Source of the DNA: Globodera rostochiensis
Taxonomy: Eukaryota > Nematoda > Chromadorea > Rhabditida > Heteroderidae
Direction: 5' to 3'
DNA: 64,000 nt
Assembly (NCBI GenBank): GCA_018350325.1
Contig: JAEVLN010000008.1
Location: 3,119,794 to 3,183,793, forward strand
Part shown: piece after piece, positions 26,201-39,300 of the stretch
How the letters are laid out: each line of letters opens with the position of its first letter
Position numbering within the stretch: the first letter of the stretch is position 1
The notes under the pieces: generated by a model
The model's input: only the letters and a program-made list of their open reading frames with translations
Told to the model about the DNA's origin: nothing
Database searches by the model: none
Made by a program: the position numbers and the translations under genes

Positions 26201-29200
26201 CAACAAAAATTGCGGTGCTGGTGCTTCTACCGGTGGTGCTGATCCGTGTTCGTGTTTCATCATCAGTCAGCCCAGCAGCGATCCATACGGCTCCCCCCAA
26301 TTTTCTCGTCCTGCTGAATGTCCGGACGGACTCGGACACCACCGGCAACGGCGGCGGACAGTCCGTCGGCCTCGAGGCGGCGGCGCCCGCCGCTGCCGCC
26401 GCCGCCGTCGCGTGGCGTTCTGCCGCCCCAGCGGCTGTCCTCTGAGCAGCAGTTTTACTATTTGAGGCTGATGGCCAAGCCGGGCCAACGGCCGGAGCCA
26501 ATCAAAGTCAAATTCCCTCGTTGGCCGTCCGTCGAAGGGGCGGGCGGCCCCGTGCCCGGCACTTCCGGCTCTGCCAAAGGGCCGGCAGAGGTCGGCGACC
26601 ACCGTTTGGAGGTATTTGAAGAGGCCGCCGAATGTTGTCAAAAAAAAATTTGGTCGGGCATTATGCCATGTCCGCGAAATGCCCGGAGGGGACGGGGGGG
26701 GGATTCCGATCGATCTCGGACAGCCAAAAAACATCTGGCCCCTTTGAACAGGACCAGGCCATCGCGGTGGTGCGGACCATTGGCCAGGCGTTCGACCTGT
26801 GCAATCGCATGTCGCAGGAGCAGACACGCGAGCGCCAACTGATTGAGGAGGAGCGAACAATGGACAGCGCCGGCGCCGTGGCCGGTGGTGCGGCGGCGGC
26901 CGGCGGCGGCACATCGACGGGTGCCATCGCCGCTGCCGCCAAAGGAGGCGGAGCCGCCCGCGCGAGTGTCGCTTCGGAAAAGTCCACCAGCTCGTTGGCC
27001 ACCGTCCAACAACGGCAGCAGCAGCAGCAGCAACAGCAACGCCTCAATTCGCCCCCATTCGCCTCCAAGCGACATTCCATTGTCAGTTTTTTTGTGATCA
27101 GAATTTGTTTGAAAATGATCGTCTGATCCATCCCTCAATTTGAGGAACCATTTTTGATCAATTTACTACACAACAATTCAGTACGTACCCAAACGGACGA
27201 CGACAACTGAAGAAGTGGAAGAGGCGGCGGCGGCAGATGAACCGCAGACGGGCGACGGGGACGACGAGGAGGAAGAAGATGAGGCGGAAGAGTTGGAGCT
27301 GTTCCGACGCGGTTTGGGCCTTCTAAAAATTCCCGAAATTTTGAATTGAAAAATTTGCCACGCCTTTTGTGGCACCGCTGGGACCGTAACATTTTTTTTT
27401 CAAAATATTTTTATGTTAATGGGAAAATCTCCTAGCTTTTTGGCATTCTTCCAACGCTTGCAGAAGTCCGTGATCATCATTACCAGAAGGCCGGCCCCTC
27501 CCACAAATCGTCCATTGTTTTTCCGCCAACAAACATTCCAACCGTTGCCCCCGGGGGGGCGGCCGGTGAACCGCACATTCTTCGACCCGCCTTGAACATC
27601 CCGGCAACCGCCGGCACCTCCACAGCAACAGCAGCGGCACAAATGCAGTCGTCGTCAGCGTACGGTGTTCAGCACCAACAGCCCATCGCAACGCAACTGA
27701 CGATGCTCCCGGGCGCGCAGACAAAGTTGTTTCACTTTTTTTTATTGTTTGAATGGCTTTTTAATGTAAAATTTTTTTTTAATTTCAGCCCGACCCCTCT
27801 GGCAGTGCCATTTTCCTCTGTTTGGAACTTCACAACCCCGGTGCAGCCCAACACGGCACCGTTGTCTGCCCAATTGGTGCAGTCGGTGGATGCCAACGGC
27901 AATCCCCTCTACTCGGTCAGTGATGAGTGTCCCCTCGGGGTGTAGAGACCATCCTTTTTTGATACAGTATCCCCAAAAACGAAAAATGTACTATACCCCC
28001 CCCCCCCGGGCACCACTACTGCTACGGTAGCCGGCCGTAGAAATCCCCTCTACTCGGTCAGTGAGTGTCCTCCCCTCGGGGTGTAGAGACTATCCTTTTT
28101 TGATACAGTATCCCCAAAAACGAAAAATGAGTGTCCCCTCGGGGTGTAGAGACCATCCTTTTTTGATACAGTATTCCCAAAAACGAAAAATGTACTATAC
28201 CCCCCCCGGGCACCACTACTGCTACGGTAGCCGACCGGCCGTAGGTCACAATTTTCCCGTCTCTCACCTGCTGATTTGCTGCTGAAGATCCTCCCTTCGC
28301 CCACGGCCATGTCACTGTCCTCGCCGCTGTTGATCAGTCCCTACGCCACGCTCCAATTGCCGCCGTCGGCGGCTGCTTCGTTGGCCAGCCCGCCGTCCTC
28401 CGCCGAACAGCTCCAGTCTCCGTCCAGCAGCGAGGTATACACCAGGGGTTCTCGATCGATATCGTCTCCAATACGATAGATATACGATATTTACGATACA
28501 GCAAAATACGTTAACGATTTTTTTTTACGATACACGATATGGCCGAAATTACGATATTTAACGATACACAGCCCCCTGATATAACACATCGACTATTTTG
28601 GTTGGGGGAGGGCATTTCGGCGCCGCCATTTCGGCATGGCGAATTGAATTGTGAAAAGCTTGGCCTGTAAATGCAGCGCTGAAATGTCCCCCCCCCCCAC
28701 TTTTTTTGTTTTGTTTTGAAAACAGTTATTGAAAAACGACGCATTGTGTGCTTTGGCATGTGCCGCCAAATTGAAATCCTTAAAAGCTTTGAATTTGTCT
28801 ATCATTTTTGCCAACCTTTTGAACAGAACGCGCAGCGAGCGATGATCCGTTCTCAGCTGGACCAGGCGCAACAGTCCGCGCAGGTTGCGGCATGCCAGGT
28901 GACCGATTTGCTTTGGTTGATCAGTTATTGATTGATCGGACTCGGACCACAAATCGTCGTTTTTGCTTGCCCAGGTTCAACTCCTCAGGGATCAGCTGAA
29001 CACGGAGACAACCGCCAGGCTGGAGGCCCAGTCGAAGACGCATCAGCTGCTCAACTCGAACAGAGAGGTGGGCGGGGCGGGGCGGGGGGGGGGGCTTTTC
29101 AAATTCAGAATTATGGGGACTCAGAAATTCATCGGGAGAATTTAGAAGGGTCAAAATCCAGGGGCCAGCCAGCCTCTTGGTCTGGATTGGGTCGGTCAAT

Positions 29201-31157
29201 CGAGTGACACAATGCCAAGCCTTTAAAACCTCAAAAAATTTGAGTCTTTAAATTTAATGTTTCTGTTTTTATTTAGTTACTGGACCAAGTGCAGCATTTG
29301 GTTAGCCGGCTTCAGGTCATGGAGAATCGGGTGGCCGCCGGGCTGCTCAACCATTTGGGCGACGACGTGCCGCCGCATCAGCGCCAGTCGTCGAGCAAAG
29401 AGCGCCGGGCGCTGTGGCGGACTGAACGGCGGGACGACTCGCTGAGGCCGGACGAGGAGGAGGAGGTGAGCAAGCAACTTTTGCTCCATGGGTGGCGTCA
29501 TGTTTGATCATGAATAATTAGATCCAGCCCGATCACTTGGGCATGCCCAGTTTCTGATCCGATCCAATTATGATAAGCGATCATTTAAAGTTGTATTTCG
29601 ATCCAATGCTTGCTTGGATATTGCTGAGCATGACCATGCCCAATTTGGTTCATGCCGACCGGTCAATGGTCATTGCTTCTTAACATGGAATTTCTAATTT
29701 TGTTTTAACTTTTAGCATGACGACGGCACGGGGCCCGGCACTTCCGCGGCACTGTCAATGCGCGAGCTGAGGCCATACCAGCTGAAGACGCTGTCCGATC
29801 TCAGGGCCGGTTCGTTGCCCGCCTCGGAGGAGTCGAGGACGAAGCAGGACGAGCTGGAGGACGGCAGAGAACATCGACGGCAGCAGAGGCGCAACAACGA
29901 CAGGCGGCGACAGAGACTGAGGAGGAGGAGGACCGATTCCGTGGACGATTTGGGCAGTGACGACGACGACGAGGAGGAGGAGGACTCCACGGGTCCGTTT
30001 TGATCACCTCCTCTTTTGTTGGAAAAGAGAGGGGAGGGACTGTCTGATCACTTCCGATCTGGACGGCTCTGAAATCTTCTCTCCGTTCTCTGGGTCGGCT
30101 GGGGTTTTCTGATCACCCGGGCAATCTTCTGCTGGGTTCCAGGCTCCCTCACAATTGAACTCTGATCGCCCATTCTCAGATGTAAACTCTTCTGTCGATC
30201 GCGCGGCACCCGGTGCCGTCGACCAACCCTCCTCCTCTTTCCCTGCGTTGCCTGCCCTGTCGCATCCGCAAGCGCGTCCCGCGCCCGCCCCGTCCATCCT
30301 GCGCAAGCTGATCCCCGCCTCCGCGCCGTCGCCCACCGGCACGCTCAGCGGCTCCCCACTTGGCATGCCGTTGCTGTTCGGCCAGCAGATGGTCAACCGG
30401 ACGATGCACAATCTGTCGCCGGCACGCCGGAAACAGATTCACCATCAAATGGCATACTCCGGGCCGCCAACTCTTCAACGACCGCCCAACGACGTTGTGC
30501 TGCCAATCGGCATGTCCAAAGTGGGCACAAATTTCCCAAATTCAATGCACAATTTGAATTTTGCAGAAGTCTCTCCGACGCTTCTCCCTCCAGGCCGCCG
30601 AGTTGGAGCCGGAGCAGCACAAGGCGAAGAAGGCGTCCAGCTCCAAAGGCGTCTTTGGCCAGACAGAGTTTAAACGGTATTTTCAAGACGGGGTACTGCT
30701 TGGGACAGTCGCGAGAACTATGTTCTATCCCGGTCTGATCAAGCAGCAGATCACATACATGCCATGGCACTCGTTTGTTGCTTCTGATCAGACCAGAAAC
30801 AACCAAAAATTTGTTGGATCACTGAAACATTGAGGCGCTTAATGCTGCAATTGCCAACCCACATTTGTTTCAGGATGTCCTTCAACACAAATCCCAACAA
30901 AAAAATGCATGACGACAAAAGCTTGATCAACATACGGCCGACCATCAACGAGTCGGAAGGCGAAGGTCGGCACTTTTGACAATAAACAATTTCTGATCAC
31001 TTTCTCTCACTGATCAGAGTCCGTCTACACGGCCGAGCGCAGAAATTCGCGGTCATCGCCTGAGAAAAAGCTGTCATCGCCGGAGAGGGGCGGCGCCGGT
31101 GGCCGTCGGCGGTCGTCGTTGGGCGTGCTGGGCAAAATTGTGGGCACGAACAAGTGA
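23267..31157 (+). CDS. dyc-1: CAPON / NOS1AP homologue (DYC-1-like)
   Basis: Cytoplasmic PTB-domain adaptor. In mammals it binds neuronal NO synthase; in C. elegans DYC-1 is tied to the dystrophin complex in muscle. Exons in order: a Q/H-rich leader (23267), [89 protein letters not shown] and, after a 1.86 kb intron, [20 protein letters not shown] (26751). This is the CAPON PTB domain almost word for word. Ala/Gly- and Q-rich and acidic linkers follow (26.8-28.4 kb). Then comes a coiled coil split over three exons ([56 protein letters not shown]), a basic/acidic segment (29.7-30.0 kb), [20 protein letters not shown], and a tail ending GKIVGTNK at 31157. Phases agree throughout. The intron 23641-23995 appears to end in CG instead of AG. 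The first exon is uncertain. An optional 60-codon exon may exist at 26432-26611. Confidence 0.92.
24335..24560. repeat. Tandem repeat (GAGCAGTACTTGGAGTACAA units) in a CAPON intron
   Basis: Seven or so imperfect units of about 31-35 bases each carry GAGCAGTACTT or a variant, then GGAGTACAAACCTTCC. They lie in the intron between the [14 protein letters not shown] exon and the [10 protein letters not shown] exon. The unit length varies because the T-rich part between copies changes. Confidence 0.9.
25238..25338. mobile_element. Foldback element, TGATGCACxGAGA family
   Basis: Inverted ends TGATGCACAGAGA and TTCTCGTGCATCA, flanked by ttaa/ctaa, enclose repeats of GTCTCGG and TCGAGTCTCGG. It is in the large CAPON intron. 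The interior resembles the foldback elements at 3696 and 3891. Confidence 0.6.
27894..28250. repeat. Duplication that copies an exon end and splice donor in the CAPON gene
   Basis: The segment beginning AATCCCCTCTACTCGGTCAG is the end of the exon coding ANGNPLYS plus its gtcagt donor. It is followed by tgtcccctcggggtgtagag and the cgaaaaatg block, and recurs about 140 bases downstream (from 28043). The second copy has an inner partial duplication of the tgtcccctcggggtgtagag block. The copies end in the same caccactactgctacggtag block. All of it precedes the next exon (from 28290). Confidence 0.85.
28443..28578. mobile_element. CGATA-rich insertion bounded by CAGGGG / CCCCTG
   Basis: The segment starts CAGGGGTTCTCG and ends CAGCCCCCTG, giving short inverted ends. 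The interior is an almost pure mixture of acgata, gatacga and atcgata. It lies in the CAPON intron right after the exon ending SPSSSE. It may be a small inverted-repeat transposon or a decayed satellite. Confidence 0.45.
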
Positions 31158-33306
31158 ATTTTGTTTGCTTTTTGTGTGTGCTGCCCGCAGTGCTGCTCCG
31201 AAGTCCGGTTCTCTGAGATTGGCCATGAGACTCGACAGACCCTCGGGGGCCAATTGGTCTCGAGACTCTCGAGAGAGAGAACATTTTTGCGCGGGATTTG
31301 GGGGGATGGGCGGGATAGAGGAGGGGTTCGAGCCGAGAAAATTCCCGACAAAAAGTGTCCCCACACTTTGTGAGGCAAAATTTCCAATGCTTGCTGAAAA
31401 AAGGCCATGGGAATTGGGATTGATTGCTCCCAGGAATTTGTTGAAATGAAACAACAGTCTCGAATTATGGGGAATTTTTGAGCGTCGGTGATCTCGAGAC
31501 TCTCTCGAAAGGCACTCATTCACTGGTCGATCGCAAAACTGAACTCTTTTCTCGAGGCGCTAAAAATGCTCTCGGGCAGCTTGTTGAGACGGAACACGTT
31601 TTTTACCTTCCTCGAAAGTTTGGCACAGTTTAAGCATTTTTGAACCAAACACCCTTTTTTTGTTATTCGAGACTTTCAAGAATCGAAATCTTGAGACAGG
31701 CACTTACTCTCGAGACTGTCGTTACGCAACAACGACCTCGAGACGGAGCAGCACTGATCTGACGCGACTGGCCTCGGGGGGACGCTCGAGCAGCACACGC
31801 ACACCGGTGCCGTGCCGTTGGGCGCCCGCCCGTCCCTTTTGTTGATTTGTGCACGGCACTTTTTTGTTTGTTTGTTTATTTGTTTGTTATTTTAAATATC
31901 ATTTCGCATCAAATTTTCACGTATTTTTTTTCTCTTTGTCCATTCTCAAAACAAAAAATGAATAAAAATGGAGTTTATTGGTTTGTTGTTGTCCAAAATA
32001 ACATTTTGGGACAATTGGACAAATCCCGACCCCACCCCCGACTTTCCCGCCCCCGAAGTGTCGGGGAGCAACCCCCTATGTAAAACCCGCAAAATTTCCC
32101 CCGTTCTCGGTCAAACCCGGCATTTTTGTCCCCCGGGGGGGGGATGCTCCGCTTCCGGCAAAGTTCTGCTGAACAACTTTAAAAAAAATTGATTCAATGC
32201 GCCAATTTCCACTTGCAAATTAGCCCTTGTTTATTCGATGTCCCAAAAAAAAACGGGGAAAACATCGGCCTCCGAATGGAGGCGCGACAAAGTCATCACC
32301 ATTTGGGGGGCCCGCCCCTTTTTCGGAGGTTTCTGTCCCCCCTCCGGTGACACCGGCACTTCATCCATCCACCTCATCCATCCGTCGCTCCAACCCCTCA
32401 GGGGTCTCTTTTCGGGACGTCTCCCCCCCCCCCCCCACGGCTAATGCCCCGGGGGATTTTACCCCCCCCCCCCGCTCGCTGACGGACGGATGCTCGACAA
32501 TGCTTACATATAACAACAATCGACGCCCCTCAGCAGTCGAGACGCCGGGGGGCCGTCGCGTCTTGGCCCGGGGCGGCCATGCAGCCAATGTGCCGATGGG
32601 AAGTGACAAAATGCCAAAATGAATGCCCTCAGGGCAGGGGGCAGAGAACAAAAGACACTTGCCTCATAAACAGCAGAGAGAAAAGGAAGTGAGTGAGTGA
32701 GTGACACATCCTCTCAGTGAAGTGCCGCCGGAAACGGAAATTGTGGAGGGCAAACTGCCGGGGGCAAATGAGGGAAAGAAGCCGCCAATGCCTCCCAACG
32801 GTCGGCGCCCGCCCATTCATCAGCGCCGAAGAGGCGCGACGGCACTTCGGACGAAGCGTTTCCATTAATCGGAGATAATGCCGCCGATTCTGATGGCATC
32901 AGCAAAAAACAGGGACGGCACAATTCGGGCGGCGTTGCGCTTCCCCCCGCCCAATCTTAAATTCGATCAAGAATTATATTAAATTCCTAATTTTTGTTTT
33001 TCTTATTGCAATAAACTAAAATTCGCGAGAACGGAAATTTCAGGGCCCGGACTTGAGGACCGGTCAAAATTTCGATCGAGAATCCCAAAAATTGTAAGGA
33101 ACTTTCTTTCGATCGTTTTGGGCTCTAATTAGAAGAAGTTCTCCGATCACAATTAGGCGCAAAATTTGATCATATTTTGCTTAAAATTCTTTGGTCTGAT
33201 TTCTGATCAAATTTTCGATTTTTTCTGATCTTTCATATTTTATTTATTTATTCGACTTAAATCGGCGGCATTCCCTCACAACTGAAAGGGGGCCAAAAGT
33301 TGCTGG
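31158..33306. other. Spacer between the CAPON and GABA-B receptor genes
   Basis: 31250-31310 and 31490-31760 contain repeated CTCGAGACTCTCG-type motifs shared with the foldback elements elsewhere. 31720-31845 has an open Ser/Arg/Thr-rich segment that could be an alternative last exon of the upstream gene. 32150-32480 has C and G runs. 32990-33250 is AT-rich with gatcaaa motifs and is the likely 5' region of the receptor gene. No complete gene is seen. Confidence 0.5.
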
Positions 33307-36300
33307 ATGTTCTTCCCCTTCCAATGCCTTCTTCGACTTCGGGTGCTGCTCGTTCTTCTGCCCGTCTTGCCCTTGCTGCTGCTGCCCATTGTGCCGTCGA
33401 CGTCCGCTTCCGCCAATGCGTGCCGTTCGCCGCCCCTCGCCATCGGCCTCCTCCTGCCGAACGCGTACCGGCGCCGCGTGGAGCCATGGATGGCACTTTC
33501 CCAACGGCATCTCGAGCAGTTCAGCGGCTCGTCAAGCAGTTCCCCCTCCTCCTCCGCCTTTTTGCGTGGCCATTGCCTTCAGCTGATCCCGAAGGACACG
33601 GACTGTCGCCCGTCGTTGGGGCTGAAGGCGTTGTTCGATCTGATGGCCGTCTCAACTGCCACCAATGCATCGGTTTATATTAACTTCTAAACACTCAAAA
33701 TTCCAATTCCATCGGCCCCCTCAAATTTTTGATCAAAAAATACATTGGGGATAAAGCCAAATCCATCGGACTCTCTCAATTTCTGATCAACACAGATCAA
33801 AACAAATTTAAATTTCTGATCACTCTTTTAGGAAAACCCCTCCGATCAGCCCCAGCAGGTGCTCGCTCTGTTTGGTGATGTTTGCACGTGAGTGAGTACT
33901 GCAAAATTGATTTTTTTTTGTTGTGTAAATTACGGCATAAAAATGCTTAATTAACGCCGTCATCCCCTCCAGCGATGTGAACGAGCCGGTGGCGATGGCA
34001 TCAAAGTGAGGGCGATTTGAATGAATTTAAGAGACTTTTTAAGAAGCATTTATTAGTAAATTTAATTTAATTATTTTAATTTGTTTCAAAGAAATTGGAA
34101 CATTGTCCATTTGTCTTTCACCGAATCACACGCCAAATTTGGCACCGCCGACGCCAACGAGGTAAAAGATTGGGTCGGGTGGCAATGAATTAATTGGCAC
34201 CGACCGGAGGGGCTGTGGCCTTTGAGCCCCTCGGGCGTTTCAAAACATTTAAAATTTAAGAGTCCAAAAAATGCTTTAAATGTTTTTCAACTTTCAGCTC
34301 TACCCGACCTTCTTTCGCCTGGTGCCGGGCGAGCGCAGTCTGAACCGGGCACGTTGCGAACTGATCAGAGGTTGGGCGCCCGCCCGCATAAAGTCAAATC
34401 TAATCAATTTGAATACTTTCAATTGGCATTTTGCCCATTTTGTTGAAAATGTTTGCCATTTACCCCTCTCCGTTCTTCCAATGGCATTTTTTAAAATTAT
34501 TTTATTTATTCTCCGCGCAGCGTTTGGTTGGCGTCGTGTGGGCAGTCTACGGCAAAGCGATCACGTCAGTTTTGCGTTTATGCAAATGTTGGGAAACTTC
34601 CGAGCGCTAAATGTCGATAAATCGAGAATCTTGAAGTTGCTCGAGACTCTCGGTCTTCGAAATTCAGTCATTTTTGTGGCGTTTAAAGTCGAGACTCGGC
34701 TCATGTTGACCTTTTCACGCGTCACAACTTTTGTCAGTCCTCTCTGTCGTTGTCCCACGAACGGTTAACCACCAAATTGGAGCAGGACGGGGTGCAGGTC
34801 ATCTACACGGCAAGTCTGAGCAGTGAGCACGGCGAGGAGACCATTGGAGGCGAACTGGAAGAGTTGAAGGTGACACGGCACACAATTCACAGGGCCATTT
34901 TCTTGTCCTTGCACAGAAGCGTGACCTGCACATTATTGTGGCTGACCTCGCTGAACAGCTCGCCCTACGCGTTCTCTGTGCCGCATTCCAGCATGGCCTT
35001 TACGGGGCGGACTTTGTGTGGATTTTGCCCAGCTTTCAAAGCAGCCCGGACGGCTCTGTGCGTGCACAATGGTGGCGCACAAAGAAGACGACGACGGCAT
35101 CGCTTATGCCGAACTGCTCGGAAGCGCAGTTGCTGCATGTGTTGGAGGGGCATTTTGCGTTGGAGCACGTCCGGATCAGACCGTACTCCAACGATGCACG
35201 GCTCGTGTCCGGAAAGGTGGGGAAGGAATGGATGGTTGTCGCAACATTCTTGATCAGAGAACTCTGAACGATCGATCGTCCATTGATCAAAAAGCATTTT
35301 GCGCCGCTTTCAGACGGTTCGCCAGGTGTTGCGCGAATTCCGCCAACTTTGTGCGGAAAGGGACGCGCGTCACGAGTGCCGTGACGAGTTGGCACATTCG
35401 GCGTACGCTTATGACGGTAATAATGTTTGGCGCCTGGGGGGAGTGATGGAATGAATATGTGCCCTTTGCGCCCCCCCCCCCCTGATCGAGCCAATCACTT
35501 TTTTCAACGAAGGCATTTGGGCACTTGGACTGGCACTGAACCGCACGTTGGCGGCGGAGGAGCAGCGATCGGACAGCAGCGATTTTCGGGTAACGTTAAA
35601 TTTAAGCCGGGAAAAGGCAAACATTTCGTTGTTTAGCGGCGGGCCCAACGGCTTGTGGAGGCCATGCGGGACACGGCTTTCCAGGGACTCAGCGGGCGCG
35701 TACGCTTTGACGACAGCGGCGAACGGCTTGGCATTGTGCAGATTTTGCAGTGGTCCAACGGTGCCGACACAAAAATTCGGGGGGCTCCCGGGCAAATTCG
35801 TCTCAGTAAGACGCACTTTTAAAGAGACTCAAAAAATGATTAAGGCGAGTTAAAAGTCCTCTTAATTGATTTTAATTTAAACTAAACTGTATGTACCTAA
35901 TTAACCTAAATTGGGTTGAGGCCAATTTGTGATGGCATTTGTTTAGTCCTCAACTTTTGGATTCCAACGTTTGATCGGTGCCTTCTTGATCCGTGTGATT
36001 GGCACAAAAGTGCCGCCTAATGACCGGTGCCGCCCTCCTAATCTTTCGGCATTTTGTGTTTACATAGAAAAGCTTGGCACTTTCCGCTTCTTACTGACGC
36101 ATTTTCGGGTGCCACCGATTCGGCGGGGGAATTTGACGAATTGTTTTTTTGTATAAATTTATTGTTTTGTTAAGGCTCCTACTCAGCGCTCGGCTACCAC
36201 GACTCGGCGGAGGAACAATTTTATTTGCGCAAAAGTGCCCATTGGACACCGCCGCTCGACTCGACGCTTGTCCATCGGCGACGGCAACACGTCAGCGCCA

Positions 36301-39300
36301 CGCTAAGTATTTATTGCCGCCGCCAATGGCAAATCGAAATCGATTTGGCTAATTCGAAATGATCAGAGAGCAAAAATTGAATTGATCAGAAACAATTGCG
36401 AAACTATTCTTGCAAAGAGTGTGATCAGACCCCAGACCAGCCCAAGGTTGTGGAGAGCAATTCGGGCACTGAATATTCCGATTTGATCACGGAATGATCA
36501 GAGCCATATACAAATAATTGATCAGACTTATCCAAGACAGGAGATTATTAATTGACCTTTTATTTTACAATTTTAAATTTTCCACTAATTATTATTTAAA
36601 TTTACATTTACATTTACAGGCATAGCGATGTGTTCATTGGCGTTGGCCGGCATTTGTTTGGCACTCGGCTTTTTTGTCGTCAATGTGAAGTATCGCAACC
36701 ACCGGTAAGAATTTGTTTTTTGGTGATCAGACAAAAGACCCCCAACTTTGATCCGCGATCAAAAGTTATTTATTTGATCAGTCTGAGATGGATCACAAAT
36801 TAGCAGCAATTTTCTATGCCTTTGAGTGCTGTTTTAAAGTCTAATCACTTTTATTTTAGATCAAATTTTATGAACAAAAATCTTTTATTATTTTGGATTT
36901 TGATCATTTTCCCCTATTGATCAGTCAGTCGTTGCCCATTCAGATTCATCAAAATGTCCAGCCCGGTCAGTTTGGACATTTATTGCTGGGCAAAATAATA
37001 ATTAGTATATTCTTATGCCCTTCAGAACATGAACAATTTGGTCAGTCGTCTACCGTACTTCTCTGAATACCGTAACCTCCCTACCGTAATATTGTCCAGA
37101 TAATTTGCGGTTCATTGTGCGCCTATCTGAGCGTTTTCCTTCTCTCCATCGATACGCGGCTGGTCAATGAGCGCACATTTGAGCGCATTTGCTACGTATG
37201 GGCGCGGGGGGGGGGGGGGGGTCGGGAATAAAAGGGCATAAATTGGGCCCCGGATTGATCAAAATGCCAAGAAATTGGTTCAAAGAGCACAAATTTTGAA
37301 TTTTTTCCGAAGATTTTTTGAATTTTCAGGCTAAAGCATGGATTCTGTGCACCGGCTTTACGCTCGCGTTCGGCTCCATGTTCAGCAAGGTCAAATTCAA
37401 ATTGCGCTTTTTCGTCCTCACAATTCGGGAACTAATTGCCTCCCCCCTAACCGTCATTAATTGCTCTCATTGATTGAGTCGGTCAAACTCTTACACTTCT
37501 TTGGACCAGTTAAGCTCAATTGGGGAGGTTTGGCCATGAATTTGGCATTTCCCCCCCCCCCATTCCCCAAACTCCCGGCATGCCATCGTGTAGCTTAAGC
37601 CCAGTTCGGCTTTGATGTATCGACTCTCGACGGCCAAACCATTCAAAATTATTTGCTCTCAATGCCCGGCTTCAATTACTGCTCCCTCTTTTTCATAAAA
37701 CTTAAATTGTTGATAATTCATTATAATTAAAGTGCCGCGTTCAGTTTTCGATCAGAGTTTTCTCTAAATGCTCCTACCTATTTCAGACATGGCGTGTGCA
37801 TTCCATCTTCACGGTGACTCTTTTATTTGTCCATTTGATGCCGTTTGGTCCGCCCGTCCCCGCAGAACATTCGACGAGACAAAAAAGCAATCCGTGACTC
37901 CAAACTGTACCTGATTGTTGCCGCACTGCTCGCCGTCGACGGGGCGGTGCTGCTGAGCTGGACATTGGTGTCACCATTTCGAATGGCAATCAGTGAACAA
38001 GGGCAATTCGTGAGCAGATTAAATGAGGATTATTTAAATTCAAAAAATCCGTTGAACAGCTTGAAAAGAATTGGTTGATTGTGCCCGAATTTGAACGGTG
38101 CGAGTCGGCACATTCGTTGACCTTCCAAATGGTGTTCTTTCTATTCAAGGGCATGCTAATGGTAAGCAGCCATTTGACGCAGTGGTGTCCATATTTCTGA
38201 TGATTATGCGGTTCCCAAGCAGTTCAAGACTCGCTAGCAATTCTGCCCCCGCCCGTTCATACCCCACCCCAACATTTTGTAGCTGTTCGGCTGTTTCTTG
38301 GCCTGGGAGACGCGGGCAGTGAACGTGCCGGCGCTGAACGACTCCAAGTACATCGGCATTTCCGTGTACATTGTGGTCGTACTGTGCGTGGTTGGCATTG
38401 CACTTGCGTTCATCCTTCAGGCAAGACACTTTTTGGCATTATGCCATAAATCGGAATAAAATTAATTTTTTGAAGGAACATCTCAACGAGGCGTTTGCAA
38501 TTGTCTCATTTTTCATCCTTTCGTCTACAACACTAACGCTTTGTCTGGTGTTCGTGCCGAAAGTATGTTGCGTTGATTTTAAAAATTTGATATTTTTTTT
38601 CTCTTTTGGACAATTCTTGGAATATGATCTGATTTTTGCAGTCAATATGACAATGAAATTTGATTATTATTCAGCTTGACTTCCCAGTTAAATATAGACT
38701 TATTTATTCTGAGATCAAAGTTTCTGAGTGATCGGACTGATCAGTCAAATTAACAATCAAATTCTCGAGCGGACCTTTTCTCGGAGTTTAAATTTGATAG
38801 GGAAAAACCAATTGTTCGGGGCCAAGTCAGCTTACCTAAAAGCTTGATCAGAACTTTACTGATCGATTTTGTTCTTAACATGTTCAATAGTTGGATTGGA
38901 TTGTTTGATCGGACTGATCACTTTCCACCACTTTTTCGTCCTGTCCTGTACACCACCCAAAAAGGTCGTTGAACTGTGGCAAGCTCCGCGCGGCACTGAA
39001 CACCACCGGTTACGCAAGGGAATGATGAAAAGTATGGTGGGCACCGGCGGGCCCGGAAGCGGCGGCAGAGGCGGCGGCGGCTGCCGGCACACGCAGATGC
39101 CCATCGGCGACTCGAAACTTTCGACCAGCACAGCGCCGGCCGCCGTCGGCGCCGGTGGGTCGAATTTTATTGTTATTTATTAAACCTATTTAGGCTTAGC
39201 AGGTTGTTCATTTTTAAAATTAGGATTTAACATTTTTAAAACTTATTTTTATTCAATTTTTTATTTGTTTTTGATTAAATTGTTTTCTTTTAAACTTAGG

